Shown: piece by piece, positions 1 through 9,980 of the stretch
Numbering within the stretch: position 1 is the first letter of the stretch
How the letters are laid out: the number at the start of each line of letters is the position of its first letter
Source: Aureitalea marina
Lineage (GTDB): Bacteria; Bacteroidota; Bacteroidia; Flavobacteriales; Flavobacteriaceae
NCBI RefSeq assembly: GCF_002943755.1
Contig: NZ_MQUB01000001.1
Coordinates: 2,034,501 to 2,098,500, forward strand
Reading direction: 5' to 3'
Length of the DNA: 64,000 bases
Position numbers and translations under genes: made by a program
The notes under the pieces: model-generated
Databases searched by the model: none
What the model was told of the DNA's origin: nothing
What the model saw: the letters and a program-made list of their open reading frames with translations, nothing else

Positions 1-1269
1 TTTTGGGCAGTGGGTGTTGTTCATAGCCGGGCCTCGCTTATCGAAATGATCCGCTTTGGCATAACCAGCATTGGTCTGGTCCGGTTTCTCTCCGGTGCAA
101 ATCGGAAAGAGACGGAGGCCTTAATTGGTGCTAATGTGGTCATTGGGCTGGTTGCTTCTGTACTGGTTGCCATCCTTTTGTGGACCATCGACGCCAACTT
201 GGGTGAGCAGATCGTCGGAACCGGTTTTGAACTATTCTTTCGGTACTACCCCATTATGATCCTGGTCAATCTGCCCTGGAACAATGCAGTTAGCATCCTT
301 CAAGCCCAAATGGGTTTTGGCAGAATACTCCTGATCAAGGCCATAAACAGCGGATTGTTCTTTAGCTGTTTATTGGTGCATCTGTTGATACAACCACTGA
401 GCCTGGACCAACTGATCGGTTGCCTGATCGCTGTAAATGCCCTGGCCTCCACGGTCACCGTGGTCAAAGGTTGGGATGGTCTGGCCATAATCGGCCGAAC
501 CAGCAAAAAGGCCATAAACACCCTCTTGAACTTTGGGAAATACACCACCTTTACTTTGATCGGGACCAATTTGCTCCGAAACGCAGACACCTTCCTGATC
601 AGCTTGAGTCCGCTGGGACCCGCAGCTGTAGCCCTCTATAGCATCCCTTTAAAACTGACCGAATTGCAGCAGATCCCTTTGCGAAGTTTTGTAGCAACTG
701 CTTTCCCAAAGATGTCCAAAGCCAGTGGAACAGGAAATATCGCCGGACTGAAAAAATTATTCTACAGCTACTCTGGTGCTCTGAGCATACTCTTTGCCAC
801 CGGAAGTATTTTGACCTTTCTGTTTGCCGATCTCCTGGTATTGATCCTGTCCGGCAGTCAATATGCAGGAACTGACCCTATAACCGGTTTTAATGCAGCT
901 GATATCCTGCGTGTATTTTCGATCTACGGATTATTGCTGCCTTTGGACCGTATGACCGGTATTGCACTGGACAGCATCAACAAGCCTCAGATCAACGCCG
1001 TTAAAGTGGCTTTAATGGTGTTATTGAACATCATTGGAGACCTCATCGCCATCTTCGTTTTTGAGTCGCTTATGCTAGTGGCGGTGGCTACCATCCTCTT
1101 CACGCTGATGGGAATACTGCTAGGCATGTATTTTTTGAACAAGCAAATTGAGTTGCGTTACAACCCCATTTGGAAGTCCGGTTTTGCATTCTATCATTCA
1201 GGTTGGAAAAACATGGTTTCCAAAATTCGCAAAAACTCGATCCCTAACACAACAACTGATATCCGATGA
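1..1269 (+). CDS. Polysaccharide flippase (Wzx/MOP-type), 5' partial
   Basis: The reading frame is open from the first base, so the N-terminus lies outside the window; the GTG at 10 is probably internal. About 420 residues of alternating hydrophobic segments and short polar loops fit the second part of a MOP-superfamily oligosaccharide flippase, which moves lipid-linked repeat units across the inner membrane. The family call rests on the overall membrane pattern and on the downstream ligase and glycosyltransferases, not on a diagnostic motif. The stop codon overlaps the next start (ATGA), so the two genes are co-transcribed. Confidence 0.8.
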   Translation, partial: FWAVGVVHSRASLIEMIRFGITSIGLVRFLSGANRKETEALIGANVVIGLVASVLVAILLWTIDANLGEQIVGTGFELFFRYYPIMILVNLPWNNAVSILQAQMGFGRILLIKAINSGLFFSCLLVHLLIQPLSLDQLIGCLIAVNALASTVTVVKGWDGLAIIGRTSKKAINTLLNFGKYTTFTLIGTNLLRNADTFLISLSPLGPAAVALYSIPLKLTELQQIPLRSFVATAFPKMSKASGTGNIAGLKKLFYSYSGALSILFATGSILTFLFADLLVLILSGSQYAGTDPITGFNAADILRVFSIYGLLLPLDRMTGIALDSINKPQINAVKVALMVLLNIIGDLIAIFVFESLMLVAVATILFTLMGILLGMYFLNKQIELRYNPIWKSGFAFYHSGWKNMVSKIRKNSIPNTTTDIR

Positions 1270-2747
1270 ACCTGACTAGGAACAACAACCCTTTTGAGCA
1301 GGTTTCCGGGCAAGCACGCCTGGCCAGACCTATTCTGTTGGTTGGCATTGGCATAGCCACTGCAGTATCGGCCGTCATTGTGGCTAAGTTAGAATTGCTA
1401 GGTGTGATCTTTTGCCTGGGAGTGGTTGGACTAGCCTTTTACCTGAATTTGATCTTTAAGAACCCCCGGCTGGGCGTACTTTCGGTCCTTGTGATGGGAT
1501 TTCTGGCCACTGGCCTGTCCCGCTATGTACAATTACCCTGGGGCCTTTGCGTCGATGGGTTGATCGCCTTGACCTACCTCGCCTTATTCTTTAAAGGATT
1601 TGAGACCAAACTCAAATGGAGGAACGCAAAATCTGGCCTGACGCTAGTTACCGTGCTCTGGATGGTCTACGTACTCTTTCAATTGATAAACCCGGAGGCC
1701 GTTAGCCTGGAAGCCTGGTTCTATGCCATGCGCGGATTGGCCATGTACCAGTGGCTGCTGATCCCTTTGGCCTTCCTGCTGTTTAACAAACCTCGGGATC
1801 TCAAGATCTTTTTCTGGATCTGGGGGATCTTGTCTGTCCTTGGAACACTGAAGGGCTTTCAACAGTTCTTCCTAGGTGTAGATCCTTGGGAACAGAATTG
1901 GTTGAACCAGGGAGGAGCAGAGACCCATGTCCTTTTTAGCAAACTGAGAATATTCTCCTTCTATTCAGATGCCGGGCAGTTCGGTGCCTCCCAAGGACAT
2001 ACGGCTGTCGTATTTGGTATCCTGGCCTTGTTTAACAGGCACAACCATCGTCTGCGAATGTTCTTTGTGGCAGTGGCCCTGGCCGGTCTGGTGGGAATGG
2101 TGATCTCCGGAACCCGGGGAGCCCTGGCTGTTCCGGCCATAGGAGGGATCGTCTTTTTGATCCTTAGAAAGAACCTGCCCATACTGATACTGGGCGGATT
2201 ACTGGGAGTGGGTGTCTATATCTTTTTTGCCCATACCAATATTGGACAGGGCAATGCGGAGATCCGGAGGATGCGGACAGCCTTCGACCCCAACGAGGCC
2301 TCACTGCAGGTCAGACTGGACAATCAGAAAAAACTAAGCGGCTACCTAGCATCCAGACCCTTTGGCGGAGGCGTCGGATCAGCCGGGAATTGGGGGCAAC
2401 GCTTTACCCCACATACCTTCCTGGCCAATACAGCTACCGACAGCTGGTATGTCATGATCTGGGCCGAGACCGGTGCTGTAGGCCTAAGTATCTACCTGAT
2501 CATCATCTTGTCGATCTTGGTCAAAGGGGCCTATCACGTGATGGCGAAAATCAAAGATCCGTGGCTCAATACCCAAATAACGGCCCTCGTTTGTGGAATG
2601 GCCGGAATCATGGCGGCCTCCTATGGTAATGGGGTGTTTGGACAATTCCCGACCGGTATTCTGATGTACCTGGGGATGGTCTTTATGTTCCTGGCCCCAA
2701 AGTGGGAGAAGCAGTACCGGAACACCTTGAAAAAGCAGCTGTATTAA
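1266..2747 (+). CDS. O-antigen ligase/polymerase family membrane protein
   Basis: This 493-residue protein has about ten to twelve hydrophobic segments and one large polar loop near residues 330-390. That layout is typical of the Wzy/WaaL O-antigen ligase-polymerase family, in which the big periplasmic loop carries the active site. It would either polymerise repeat units or ligate glycan to a lipid carrier; the sequence alone does not say which. The start overlaps the flippase stop by four bases, so translation is likely coupled. Confidence 0.8.
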   Translation: MNLTRNNNPFEQVSGQARLARPILLVGIGIATAVSAVIVAKLELLGVIFCLGVVGLAFYLNLIFKNPRLGVLSVLVMGFLATGLSRYVQLPWGLCVDGLIALTYLALFFKGFETKLKWRNAKSGLTLVTVLWMVYVLFQLINPEAVSLEAWFYAMRGLAMYQWLLIPLAFLLFNKPRDLKIFFWIWGILSVLGTLKGFQQFFLGVDPWEQNWLNQGGAETHVLFSKLRIFSFYSDAGQFGASQGHTAVVFGILALFNRHNHRLRMFFVAVALAGLVGMVISGTRGALAVPAIGGIVFLILRKNLPILILGGLLGVGVYIFFAHTNIGQGNAEIRRMRTAFDPNEASLQVRLDNQKKLSGYLASRPFGGGVGSAGNWGQRFTPHTFLANTATDSWYVMIWAETGAVGLSIYLIIILSILVKGAYHVMAKIKDPWLNTQITALVCGMAGIMAASYGNGVFGQFPTGILMYLGMVFMFLAPKWEKQYRNTLKKQLY

Positions 2748-2947
2748 ACCAGTTACTACTCGATAAAATGGGGCCATGGCCTCATTTTCTGTTTTTGGCC
2801 CATCTAGCCTATTCGACCATTCGTCTACACTTATCCTCGATCAATCGAAATATAAATTCCCCACCCCGGCAGGAAACTAAGTTTGGGGTATTTAAGGAGC
2901 TGACCAAGCCCAAACAACAGCGAACAGCGAGAATTAAACAGCGCATC

Positions 2948-3931
2948 ATGAATTACAAAGCCATTAAAGACCTCAATGAGATCATCCTCAAAAAACTACA
3001 TCTGATCCCTCGAAATATCGATCTGATCGTAGGGGTGCCACGCAGCGGAATGCTACCAGCTAATTTGCTGGCCCTCTACCTCAACAGGCCATATACGGAT
3101 ATCGATTCTTTTCTCTCAGGCCACATATACAAGGCTGGTGCCCGCGGACAATTCATTAACATTTCAGAGATCAAGAAGGTATTGGTGGTCGATGACAGCA
3201 TCGCCTCGGGATCGGCCATGAAGGAAGTCAGGCACAAACTGGCTCAGCTGGAAGGTGACTTTCAGATCAGTTACGCCGCTGTTTATGTGGTTCCCGGGAA
3301 GGAGAAAGAAGTGGACTTTAGTTTTGAATCTGTTGCCACACCGCGCTACTTCCAGTGGAACATCTTTAACCACAGTAGCCTGGAAAAATCCTGTTTTGAC
3401 ATAGACGGGGTGTTGTGTGTAGATCCTACCGACGAGCAGAATGACGACGGAGAAAAATACCGGGAGTTCCTGCTAAATGCCGAGCCCCTGTATATCCCGG
3501 GAAGCAAACTGGGAACCTTAGTCACCTCTCGTTTGGAGAAATACCGAAAAGAGACAGAGACCTGGTTAGATAAGCACAACATCGAATATGACAAGCTGGT
3601 CATGCTAGACCTGCCGAACGCCAAGGCTCGTCAACGGGCCAATAACCACGGACAGCACAAGGCCAAACACTACCTGGAGGCTCCGTTCAAACTATTTGTG
3701 GAAAGCGACCTCCACCAAGCCATGGAGATTAACCGAATTTCCAAGAAGCCTGTCTTCTGTACGGCCAATTTCGAGATGGTGTACCACTCACAATCCCTGG
3801 TTTACAATTTAAAGAGCGGAAAGTACCTGCCCTTTGTGCGCAAGATCGCACTCAAGTTGCGGGATATCATCCAAGGAAACTCCTTAACCACTGCTCCTAC
3901 CGAGAGCCGGTCATTTAGTTCCATCAAATAA
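2948..3931 (+). CDS. Phosphoribosyltransferase-HAD fusion protein
   Basis: Two domains are visible in 327 residues. The first (about 1-130) is a type I phosphoribosyltransferase: its PRPP loop VVDDSIASGSA has acidic residues D82 and D83. The second begins at a HAD-like motif DIDGVL (151-156) and runs to about residue 290. I chose ATG 2948 because the open frame upstream to 2702 is the 3' part of the ligase gene in another frame plus spacer. The family is known from polysaccharide loci but its substrate is not. It may salvage or prepare a nucleotide-linked precursor; that is inference. It lies within the glycan operon, 11 bases before the next gene. Confidence 0.75.
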   Translation: MNYKAIKDLNEIILKKLHLIPRNIDLIVGVPRSGMLPANLLALYLNRPYTDIDSFLSGHIYKAGARGQFINISEIKKVLVVDDSIASGSAMKEVRHKLAQLEGDFQISYAAVYVVPGKEKEVDFSFESVATPRYFQWNIFNHSSLEKSCFDIDGVLCVDPTDEQNDDGEKYREFLLNAEPLYIPGSKLGTLVTSRLEKYRKETETWLDKHNIEYDKLVMLDLPNAKARQRANNHGQHKAKHYLEAPFKLFVESDLHQAMEINRISKKPVFCTANFEMVYHSQSLVYNLKSGKYLPFVRKIALKLRDIIQGNSLTTAPTESRSFSSIK

Positions 3932-3942
3932 AGCACCTGATC

Positions 3943-5145
3943 ATGGAAGTAATCATTAGCTGTCTTGCAACAATCGAACTCCTGCTCTTTGCCTACCTGG
4001 CGGTCTCGGGGGCTTATATCCTGGTCTTCGCCCTGGCCGGTCGTTTCCGCAAGAAGCAATCTTATCTGTCGGAAAGAACGAACCGCATTGCGGTTTTGAT
4101 CCCGGGATATAAAGAAGATGCCGTCATTGTGGATGTCGCCCGACAAGCGCTGGAACAAGACTACCCCGCTGACCACTACCGAGTGTATGTGATAGCGGAT
4201 TCATTCCAGGATCGAACCCTGAAGCAGTTAAGTCAATTGGATATCGAGCTGATCGAGGTCAGCTTTGAACAAAGCACTAAAAGCAAGGCCCTGAACAAGG
4301 CCATGGAACGGATCACACTACCATACGATATGGCCGTGATCCTGGATGCCGACAATGTGATGAAAACCGACTTCCTGAACCGCATCAACCAGGCCTACAA
4401 CAACGGGCATAGCGTAATCCAAGGCCGACGCTTAGCCAAGAACGACAATACGGCCTTTGCCATATTGGACGGGATCAGTGAGGCCATTAACAACCACATC
4501 TTCCGGCAAGGGCACCGGGCTATGGGGCTTTCTTCCGGCATCATTGGTTCCGGTATGGCCTTCGAATACAGCCTGTTCAAAACCCTGATGAAGTCCGTTC
4601 AGGCAGTGGGAGGTTTTGACAAAGAATTGGAATTTCGCCTTTTTCAGCAGGGGGTTTCCATAGAATATTTAAAGGATGCCCTGGTCTTCGACGAGAAGAT
4701 CCAGCAGGTCAGTGACTTTAAAAATCAGCGTCGCCGCTGGTTGTCCACCAATGGGATCTACCTCAAGAAATTTTACCGGACAGCCTGGAAACAATTAATC
4801 GGCCAGGGAAACCTGGATATGGCCGACAAGCTATTCCAGATGGTGCTGCCCCCACGCGTATTGTTACTGGGCAGTGTGTTTCTCCTAAGCGGGCTGATTG
4901 CATTACTGCAGTTCAGTGAATTCGGTGAGTCGCTTTGGGTACCGGCAAATGCCTGGTATGCACTACTGGGTGCTGTCGTACTAACCTTCGGTATCTCTAC
5001 ACCCCGATCGTATTACAACTGGGCCACATTAAAAGCCGCCCTGGCCATACCCAAAGCCTTTGTGGTGATGTTCGGGCTGCTCTTCAAGTTGAAAGGAGCG
5101 AACAAAGAATTCATTCACACCCAACATCACCAGGTGAATTCTTAA
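3943..5145 (+). CDS. Membrane glycosyltransferase, GT2 (processive-type motifs)
   Basis: 400 residues: an N-terminal membrane helix (about 5-32), a GT-A catalytic domain with DAD at 135-137, a QRRRW motif at 262-266, then C-terminal hydrophobic helices. DxD plus QxxRW is the hallmark of processive or membrane-bound GT2 enzymes such as N-acetylglucosaminyltransferases and cellulose/hyaluronan synthases. It likely adds a sugar from a nucleotide donor to the growing glycan at the cytoplasmic face. Donor and acceptor cannot be read from the sequence. Co-directional with close spacing to both neighbours. Confidence 0.85.
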   Translation: MEVIISCLATIELLLFAYLAVSGAYILVFALAGRFRKKQSYLSERTNRIAVLIPGYKEDAVIVDVARQALEQDYPADHYRVYVIADSFQDRTLKQLSQLDIELIEVSFEQSTKSKALNKAMERITLPYDMAVILDADNVMKTDFLNRINQAYNNGHSVIQGRRLAKNDNTAFAILDGISEAINNHIFRQGHRAMGLSSGIIGSGMAFEYSLFKTLMKSVQAVGGFDKELEFRLFQQGVSIEYLKDALVFDEKIQQVSDFKNQRRRWLSTNGIYLKKFYRTAWKQLIGQGNLDMADKLFQMVLPPRVLLLGSVFLLSGLIALLQFSEFGESLWVPANAWYALLGAVVLTFGISTPRSYYNWATLKAALAIPKAFVVMFGLLFKLKGANKEFIHTQHHQVNS

Positions 5146-5164
5146 TCTGGAAAGGTCGAACAGC

Positions 5165-6328
5165 ATGAGAATAGGTATAGAAGCACAGCGATTATTCAGA
5201 CCCGAAAAACACGGGATGGATCGTGCTGTTTTGGAGTTGATCAAGCAGTTGCAACAGCTGGATACCGTGAATGACTACTTCATCTTTGTCCGATCCGACC
5301 AGGACCGAGGCGTAATACAGGAGACAGCCAACTTCACCATAGTCGAGATGAGCGGATCCTACCCGGTATGGGAACAGATCAAACTGCCTAAACTGGCCAA
5401 ACAGTACCAATTAGACCTGCTACACTGCACGTCTAACACGGCGCCGGTCTGCTCTTCCACGCCGCTGATCACTACTATACACGATATCATTTATCTGGAA
5501 GGAAACCTGACCGACATCTTAAAAGGCAAGGCCACCACCTATCAGAAAGCCGGCAATCTCTACCGAAGACTGGTAGTTCCCACGGTAGCCAAAAAGAGTG
5601 AGGCCTTGATCACTGTTTCTCATTACGAAAAACAAAACATGAGTGCCTATTTCGGCACCCAGCAGGCCAACAAGCTACATGCCATTCACAATGGGGTTAG
5701 CCAGCAGTTCCAGATCCAACAGGACTTAGAAAAACTGCAAGCCGTTCGCGAAAAATACAAGTTACCTTCCCAATACTTGCTGCACTTTGGGAGCATGGAC
5801 CCTCGCAAGAACACCCGGCGAGTGCTGGAAGCCTTTGTGCTCTATACCAAGGCCGTTGACCCCACCACCAATTTGGTCCTATTGAGTTACTCCCAAGAAG
5901 CTTTGATCGCCAATCTGCAAATTTTGGAAGCAGAAGACTTGCTGCAGCAGATCACCCTACCGGGATACATAGACGACCAAGACCTGGCTGCTATCTATCA
6001 AGATGCCGTCCTATTCTTGTTCCCCTCCCTGCGCGAAGGTTTTGGGATCCCCATCATTGAGGCCATGGCCTGTGGTGTACCGGTAATCACCTCCAACACT
6101 TCTTCCATGCCAGAAGTAGCTGGTCAAGCTGCTCACTTGGTAGACCCAACTAAAGTCAGTGAGATTGTTAAGGGTATGTTGGAAATACTCGGGGACAACA
6201 ATTACCGCAACTCCCTGATCGAAAGAGGAAACAGGCGTCATCTGGAATTTTCCTGGGAGGCCATGGCCCAACAGGTGTTACAGATGTACAAGAGCATATT
6301 GAACCCTACTAAGAAGAACCCATTATGA
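5165..6328 (+). CDS. Glycosyltransferase family 4 (GT-B)
   Basis: A 387-residue soluble GT-B enzyme. The E-x7-E nucleotide-sugar motif is at E291-E299 (EGFGIPIIE), followed by the usual AMACGVPV segment. The N-terminus has the acceptor-side Rossmann fold with an HD pair in TTIHDIIYLEG. It transfers a sugar with retention onto the lipid-linked repeat unit in the cytoplasm. It overlaps the next gene by four bases (ATGA). Confidence 0.88.
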   Translation: MRIGIEAQRLFRPEKHGMDRAVLELIKQLQQLDTVNDYFIFVRSDQDRGVIQETANFTIVEMSGSYPVWEQIKLPKLAKQYQLDLLHCTSNTAPVCSSTPLITTIHDIIYLEGNLTDILKGKATTYQKAGNLYRRLVVPTVAKKSEALITVSHYEKQNMSAYFGTQQANKLHAIHNGVSQQFQIQQDLEKLQAVREKYKLPSQYLLHFGSMDPRKNTRRVLEAFVLYTKAVDPTTNLVLLSYSQEALIANLQILEAEDLLQQITLPGYIDDQDLAAIYQDAVLFLFPSLREGFGIPIIEAMACGVPVITSNTSSMPEVAGQAAHLVDPTKVSEIVKGMLEILGDNNYRNSLIERGNRRHLEFSWEAMAQQVLQMYKSILNPTKKNPL

Positions 6329-7539
6329 TACAAGGAAGAGACATTGTGGTCGTCAGTATCCAGCCCTGGGACATCGAAATAGGCAGTAATTGCAAGAACA
6401 TTGCCAGCCAGTTTGCCAAGCACAACCGCGTGTTGTATGTCAACCCACCGCTAGATCGGATCACCAGCATCAAAGACCGCAAAACCGAAAAGGTGCAAAA
6501 GCGCCTGGAGATCGTTCGCGGGAAGCGATCCGACCTGGTACAGCTGGAGCACCATCTTTGGAACCTCTATCCATCTGAGCTGATCGAATCCATCAACTGG
6601 ATCAGATCCGAATACTTGTTTGGCAGGCTTAACAGACGAAATGCACGGATTCTCGCCAACAACATTCGATCTGCGATGGACCGACTTGGATTTAAAGACA
6701 TCATCCTGTTTAACGACAGTTCCATGTTCTTGGGTCTTTATTTGAACGAAATGATGAGACCAAATCAGTACACTTATTATATGCGGGATTTCCTGATCAA
6801 GGTCCCTTATTGGTCAAGACATGGGTCCTATATAGAACCCCAACTGATGAAGCAGGTCGACTTGATATTGAACAATTCACAATACCTGACCCAGTACAGC
6901 CGTCAATTTAACAACAACAGTTTTATGGTGGGACAGGGATGTGATTTAGAGGAATTTGACGACTCTGACAACCGATTAGCCATACCGGCTGATCTGGCGG
7001 CCATCCCGGGACCTGTAGTGGGTTATGTAGGATCCTTAACCAGCTTGCGATTGGACATCCAATTACTGGAATACATCGCCCGCGAACGCCCAGACTGGAA
7101 GCTGGTACTGGTGGGGCCCCAAGACGAACAGTTCAAGGCCTCTTCCCTGCACCAAATGAACAACGTTCACTTTTTGGGTAACAAAAGGCCGGACGAGCTT
7201 CCAGCCTATATCAAAGGTTTTGACGTAGCCATCAACCCGCAAGTGATCAACGATATCACCATTGGGAATTACCCCCGAAAGATTGACGAATACCTGGCCA
7301 TGGGCAAAGCTGTCGTGGCCACCAAGACCGTTGCCATGGAGATGTTCAATGAGCATGTCTACCTGGCCAAGACCCATTCGGACTATGTGGATATGATCCA
7401 ACAAGCGATCTATGAAGATCCAATGAAACGCTACCACCAACGCACCGAATTTGCCAAGAGTCATACCTGGGAGAACAACGTAGCCGCTATCTATGACGCA
7501 ATCCATCATTCCATTGAAAACAGAATAACATGGAACTAG
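6325..7539 (+). CDS. Glycosyltransferase, GT4-like (GT-B)
   Basis: 404 residues, GT-B type. The C-terminal half has a Rossmann segment beginning VVGYVGSLTS and the region NYPRKIDEYLAMGKAVVAT, which replaces the classical EGFG loop and resembles glucuronosyl- or capsule-type transferases. The substrate is unknown. The start ATGA overlaps the previous stop, and the 3' end overlaps the acyltransferase start by ten bases, so this is a tightly coupled part of the glycan operon. Confidence 0.8.
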   Translation: MIQGRDIVVVSIQPWDIEIGSNCKNIASQFAKHNRVLYVNPPLDRITSIKDRKTEKVQKRLEIVRGKRSDLVQLEHHLWNLYPSELIESINWIRSEYLFGRLNRRNARILANNIRSAMDRLGFKDIILFNDSSMFLGLYLNEMMRPNQYTYYMRDFLIKVPYWSRHGSYIEPQLMKQVDLILNNSQYLTQYSRQFNNNSFMVGQGCDLEEFDDSDNRLAIPADLAAIPGPVVGYVGSLTSLRLDIQLLEYIARERPDWKLVLVGPQDEQFKASSLHQMNNVHFLGNKRPDELPAYIKGFDVAINPQVINDITIGNYPRKIDEYLAMGKAVVATKTVAMEMFNEHVYLAKTHSDYVDMIQQAIYEDPMKRYHQRTEFAKSHTWENNVAAIYDAIHHSIENRITWN

Positions 7540-8147
7540 CACATCGCATTAAACAAACAGAGCGCTTGAAGCGAATTATACATTGGATGATCGTCATACC
7601 TAACCAAGCCCGGCCACGATTGTGGGTCAAGTGGTTTGTGAATCCCTTCTTTCACGAAAAGGGCAAGCGCGCTTGCCTGAGAAGAAGAACCCGCCTGGAC
7701 GTAGTGCCCTGGAATAAGTTCAAACTGGGAAGCGAATCCACCATAGAGGATTTCACCGCCATCAACAACGGGGTGGGTGATGTCATCATAGGCGATCGAA
7801 CCCGCATCGGACTATCCAATACGGTGATCGGCCCAGCTCTTATTGGTAATGATGTCCGGCTGGCTCAAAACGTGGTGCTGTCCGGACTGAACCACAACTA
7901 CGAAGAAACAGACTCCCCCATTCACGCCCAAGGAGTATCCACTGCGCCCATCGTGATCGAGGATGAATCCTGGATAGGGGCCAATGCCGTGATCGTACCC
8001 GGTGTCACTATTGGGAAGCATTCCATCGTCGCTGCCGGCAGCGTGGTGACCAAGAATGTACCGCCCTACTCGGTTGTTGCAGGCAACCCGGCCCGGGTGA
8101 TCAAGCAGTACGACAAACAATCTCAAACCTGGATCAAAACAAGATAA
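7530..8147 (+). CDS. Hexapeptide-repeat acyltransferase (LbH family)
   Basis: 205 residues. From about residue 80 the protein shows [LIV]-G-x4 hexapeptide repeats of a left-handed beta helix, including IGANAVIVPGVTIG, followed by the SVVAGNPARVIK tail found in sugar O-acetyltransferases (WbbJ/Maa/CysE-like). The catalytic His is likely the one in GLNHNYEE. It probably acetylates a sugar of the glycan, using acetyl-CoA. The ATG lies inside the end of the preceding gene. Confidence 0.85.
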   Translation: MELAHRIKQTERLKRIIHWMIVIPNQARPRLWVKWFVNPFFHEKGKRACLRRRTRLDVVPWNKFKLGSESTIEDFTAINNGVGDVIIGDRTRIGLSNTVIGPALIGNDVRLAQNVVLSGLNHNYEETDSPIHAQGVSTAPIVIEDESWIGANAVIVPGVTIGKHSIVAAGSVVTKNVPPYSVVAGNPARVIKQYDKQSQTWIKTR

Positions 8148-8153
8148 ACTCCT

Positions 8154-9344
8154 ATGGAACTACTAAAAATCACTTTCTGGGTCCTCTTCTTTATTGTTTT
8201 TTACACCTATATCGGATATGGCCTGGTCCTATATGTCCTGGTTCGTATCAAGCGTCTGTTCGTTGGTAAGACCTCAGCCGGAGCCGATCCGTCTTACGAA
8301 CCCGAGGTGACCTTGTTGATCCCGGCCTATAACGAAAGAGACTATATCGATCAGAAGATCAAGAACAGCATGGCCCAGGATTACCCGGCCGACAAACTAA
8401 AGATCTGTTTTGTGACCGATGGCTCGGACGACGGAACACCAGAACTGGCCAGACAGTACCCTGGTGTTGCGGTTTACCATTCCCCAAAGCGGAAAGGAAA
8501 GATCAATGCCATGAACCGCGTCATGCCATTGGTGGAATCTCCCATCGTGATCTTTAGCGATGCCAACACCCTCTTGGGGGAGCAGTCCATAAGAAGGATC
8601 GTCAACCGATTTACCGACGCCACCGTTGGTTGTGTTTCGGGCGAGAAGCGCATCATCAGCAAAGAAAAAGATACGGCGGCCGGAGCCGGAGAAGGGCTTT
8701 ACTGGAAATATGAATCCACCCTCAAGAAATGGGACGCCGAACTGAACTCAGTAGTTGGTGCCGCCGGAGAACTCTTTGCCATACGCACCGAACTCTACCA
8801 GGAAGTAGAGCCAGACACCATCTTGGACGATTTTATCATCTCCCTGCGGGTGGCCCAACAAGGCTACACCATCCAATACGACCCGAAGGCCTTTGCCATT
8901 GAAACCGCATCGGCCAATGTGCAGGAAGAACTCAAACGGAAGATCCGCATCTCGGCGGGAGGGATTCAATCTGTGGTCCGACTGCGCACCTTGCTAAACA
9001 TCTTTAAGTACAAGACCCTGTCCTTCCAGTATATCTCCCACCGGGTACTTAGGTGGACCCTGACTCCGCTTTGCCTGATCCTAATGATCCCTGTGCTGTC
9101 GCGAATCGCACTGGACGAAGGGCTGCTAAGCAATAGTCTGTATACCGTGCTTTTCTGGGGACAGTTAATGTTCTACCTGGGGGCGTTGGTCGGACTGATC
9201 CTGGAGAACCGTTCCCTTCGCATCAAGGTTTTGTTTGTCCCTTATTATTTCCTGATGATGAACTATTCCGTGGTCATGGGCTTCTCCCGTTACCTGAGTG
9301 CCAATCAATCCGTCAATTGGGAGCGAGCTCAACGCGCTGCATAA
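8154..9344 (+). CDS. Membrane glycosyltransferase, GT2
   Basis: 396 residues: an N-terminal membrane helix (about 6-30), a GT-A domain with TDGSDDGT and FSDAN (the DxD-type metal site), a later LDDF acidic motif, and three or four C-terminal membrane helices. The layout is that of inner-membrane polysaccharide GT2 enzymes. It is the second membrane-bound GT2 of the operon and starts six bases after the acyltransferase. Confidence 0.87.
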   Translation: MELLKITFWVLFFIVFYTYIGYGLVLYVLVRIKRLFVGKTSAGADPSYEPEVTLLIPAYNERDYIDQKIKNSMAQDYPADKLKICFVTDGSDDGTPELARQYPGVAVYHSPKRKGKINAMNRVMPLVESPIVIFSDANTLLGEQSIRRIVNRFTDATVGCVSGEKRIISKEKDTAAGAGEGLYWKYESTLKKWDAELNSVVGAAGELFAIRTELYQEVEPDTILDDFIISLRVAQQGYTIQYDPKAFAIETASANVQEELKRKIRISAGGIQSVVRLRTLLNIFKYKTLSFQYISHRVLRWTLTPLCLILMIPVLSRIALDEGLLSNSLYTVLFWGQLMFYLGALVGLILENRSLRIKVLFVPYYFLMMNYSVVMGFSRYLSANQSVNWERAQRAA

Positions 9345-9367
9345 ACACCTATCAAAAACAAAGCACC

Positions 9368-9826
9368 ATGAAACTAGGCGTCCTCATCTTATGCCACAAC
9401 AACGAAAAGGAAATTCAGGAGCAACTCATCATCAAAAATTTTGCTAATCTGAACAACCTGGAGATCTGCCTAGTCAATAACCACAGTTCGGATAGCACCT
9501 ACGAGAAATTGTCAGACATTCAGGAGTATTGTAAAAACATCTATTTGATCAACATCAACAAACACAAATCGGAACAAGCTGCACTGAGAGCAGGTAGCCG
9601 ATATATGTTCAACCAATCCGAGGCAGTGACATTGGGTTATATTCCCAACATGGACAAATTGTCCTTGTATCAACTATTAAAAGGGCTCGCTCAAAATATG
9701 GAGGACATACTTGCCTTTCTGCAGCAGATTGAACGGGTTAGCTCCACCCGAGTAACCAAATGCCAAGAGATTTTTGAGATTCCACTGGAACTGTTGGATT
9801 CCAGATCCAATTCACAATCCGTCTAG
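9368..9826 (+). CDS. Half-size GT2-like (GT-A) protein
   Basis: 152 residues. The first half reads like the start of a GT2 domain: LGVLILCHNNE, then EICLVNNHSSDSTYE, the nucleotide-binding beta strands. The region that should hold the DxD site is only GYIPNMDKLS, and the acceptor half is missing. I chose ATG 9368 over upstream in-frame codons that overlap the previous gene. The end of the glycan operon follows. It could be a remnant or a small accessory or regulatory protein; activity is doubtful. Confidence 0.65.
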   Translation: MKLGVLILCHNNEKEIQEQLIIKNFANLNNLEICLVNNHSSDSTYEKLSDIQEYCKNIYLININKHKSEQAALRAGSRYMFNQSEAVTLGYIPNMDKLSLYQLLKGLAQNMEDILAFLQQIERVSSTRVTKCQEIFEIPLELLDSRSNSQSV

Positions 9827-9980
9827 GCCCGAAAATAGCTATTCATTCGTCTACAGTTATTGACCCTTGGACTATACCGATTTACAACTCGTAGATTATA
9901 TATAAACTGAATGGGCTAGCAGAATATTTTTACAGGAAATTTCCAACCCAATAAGGCAGAATGCCCAAAAGAATAATTAC

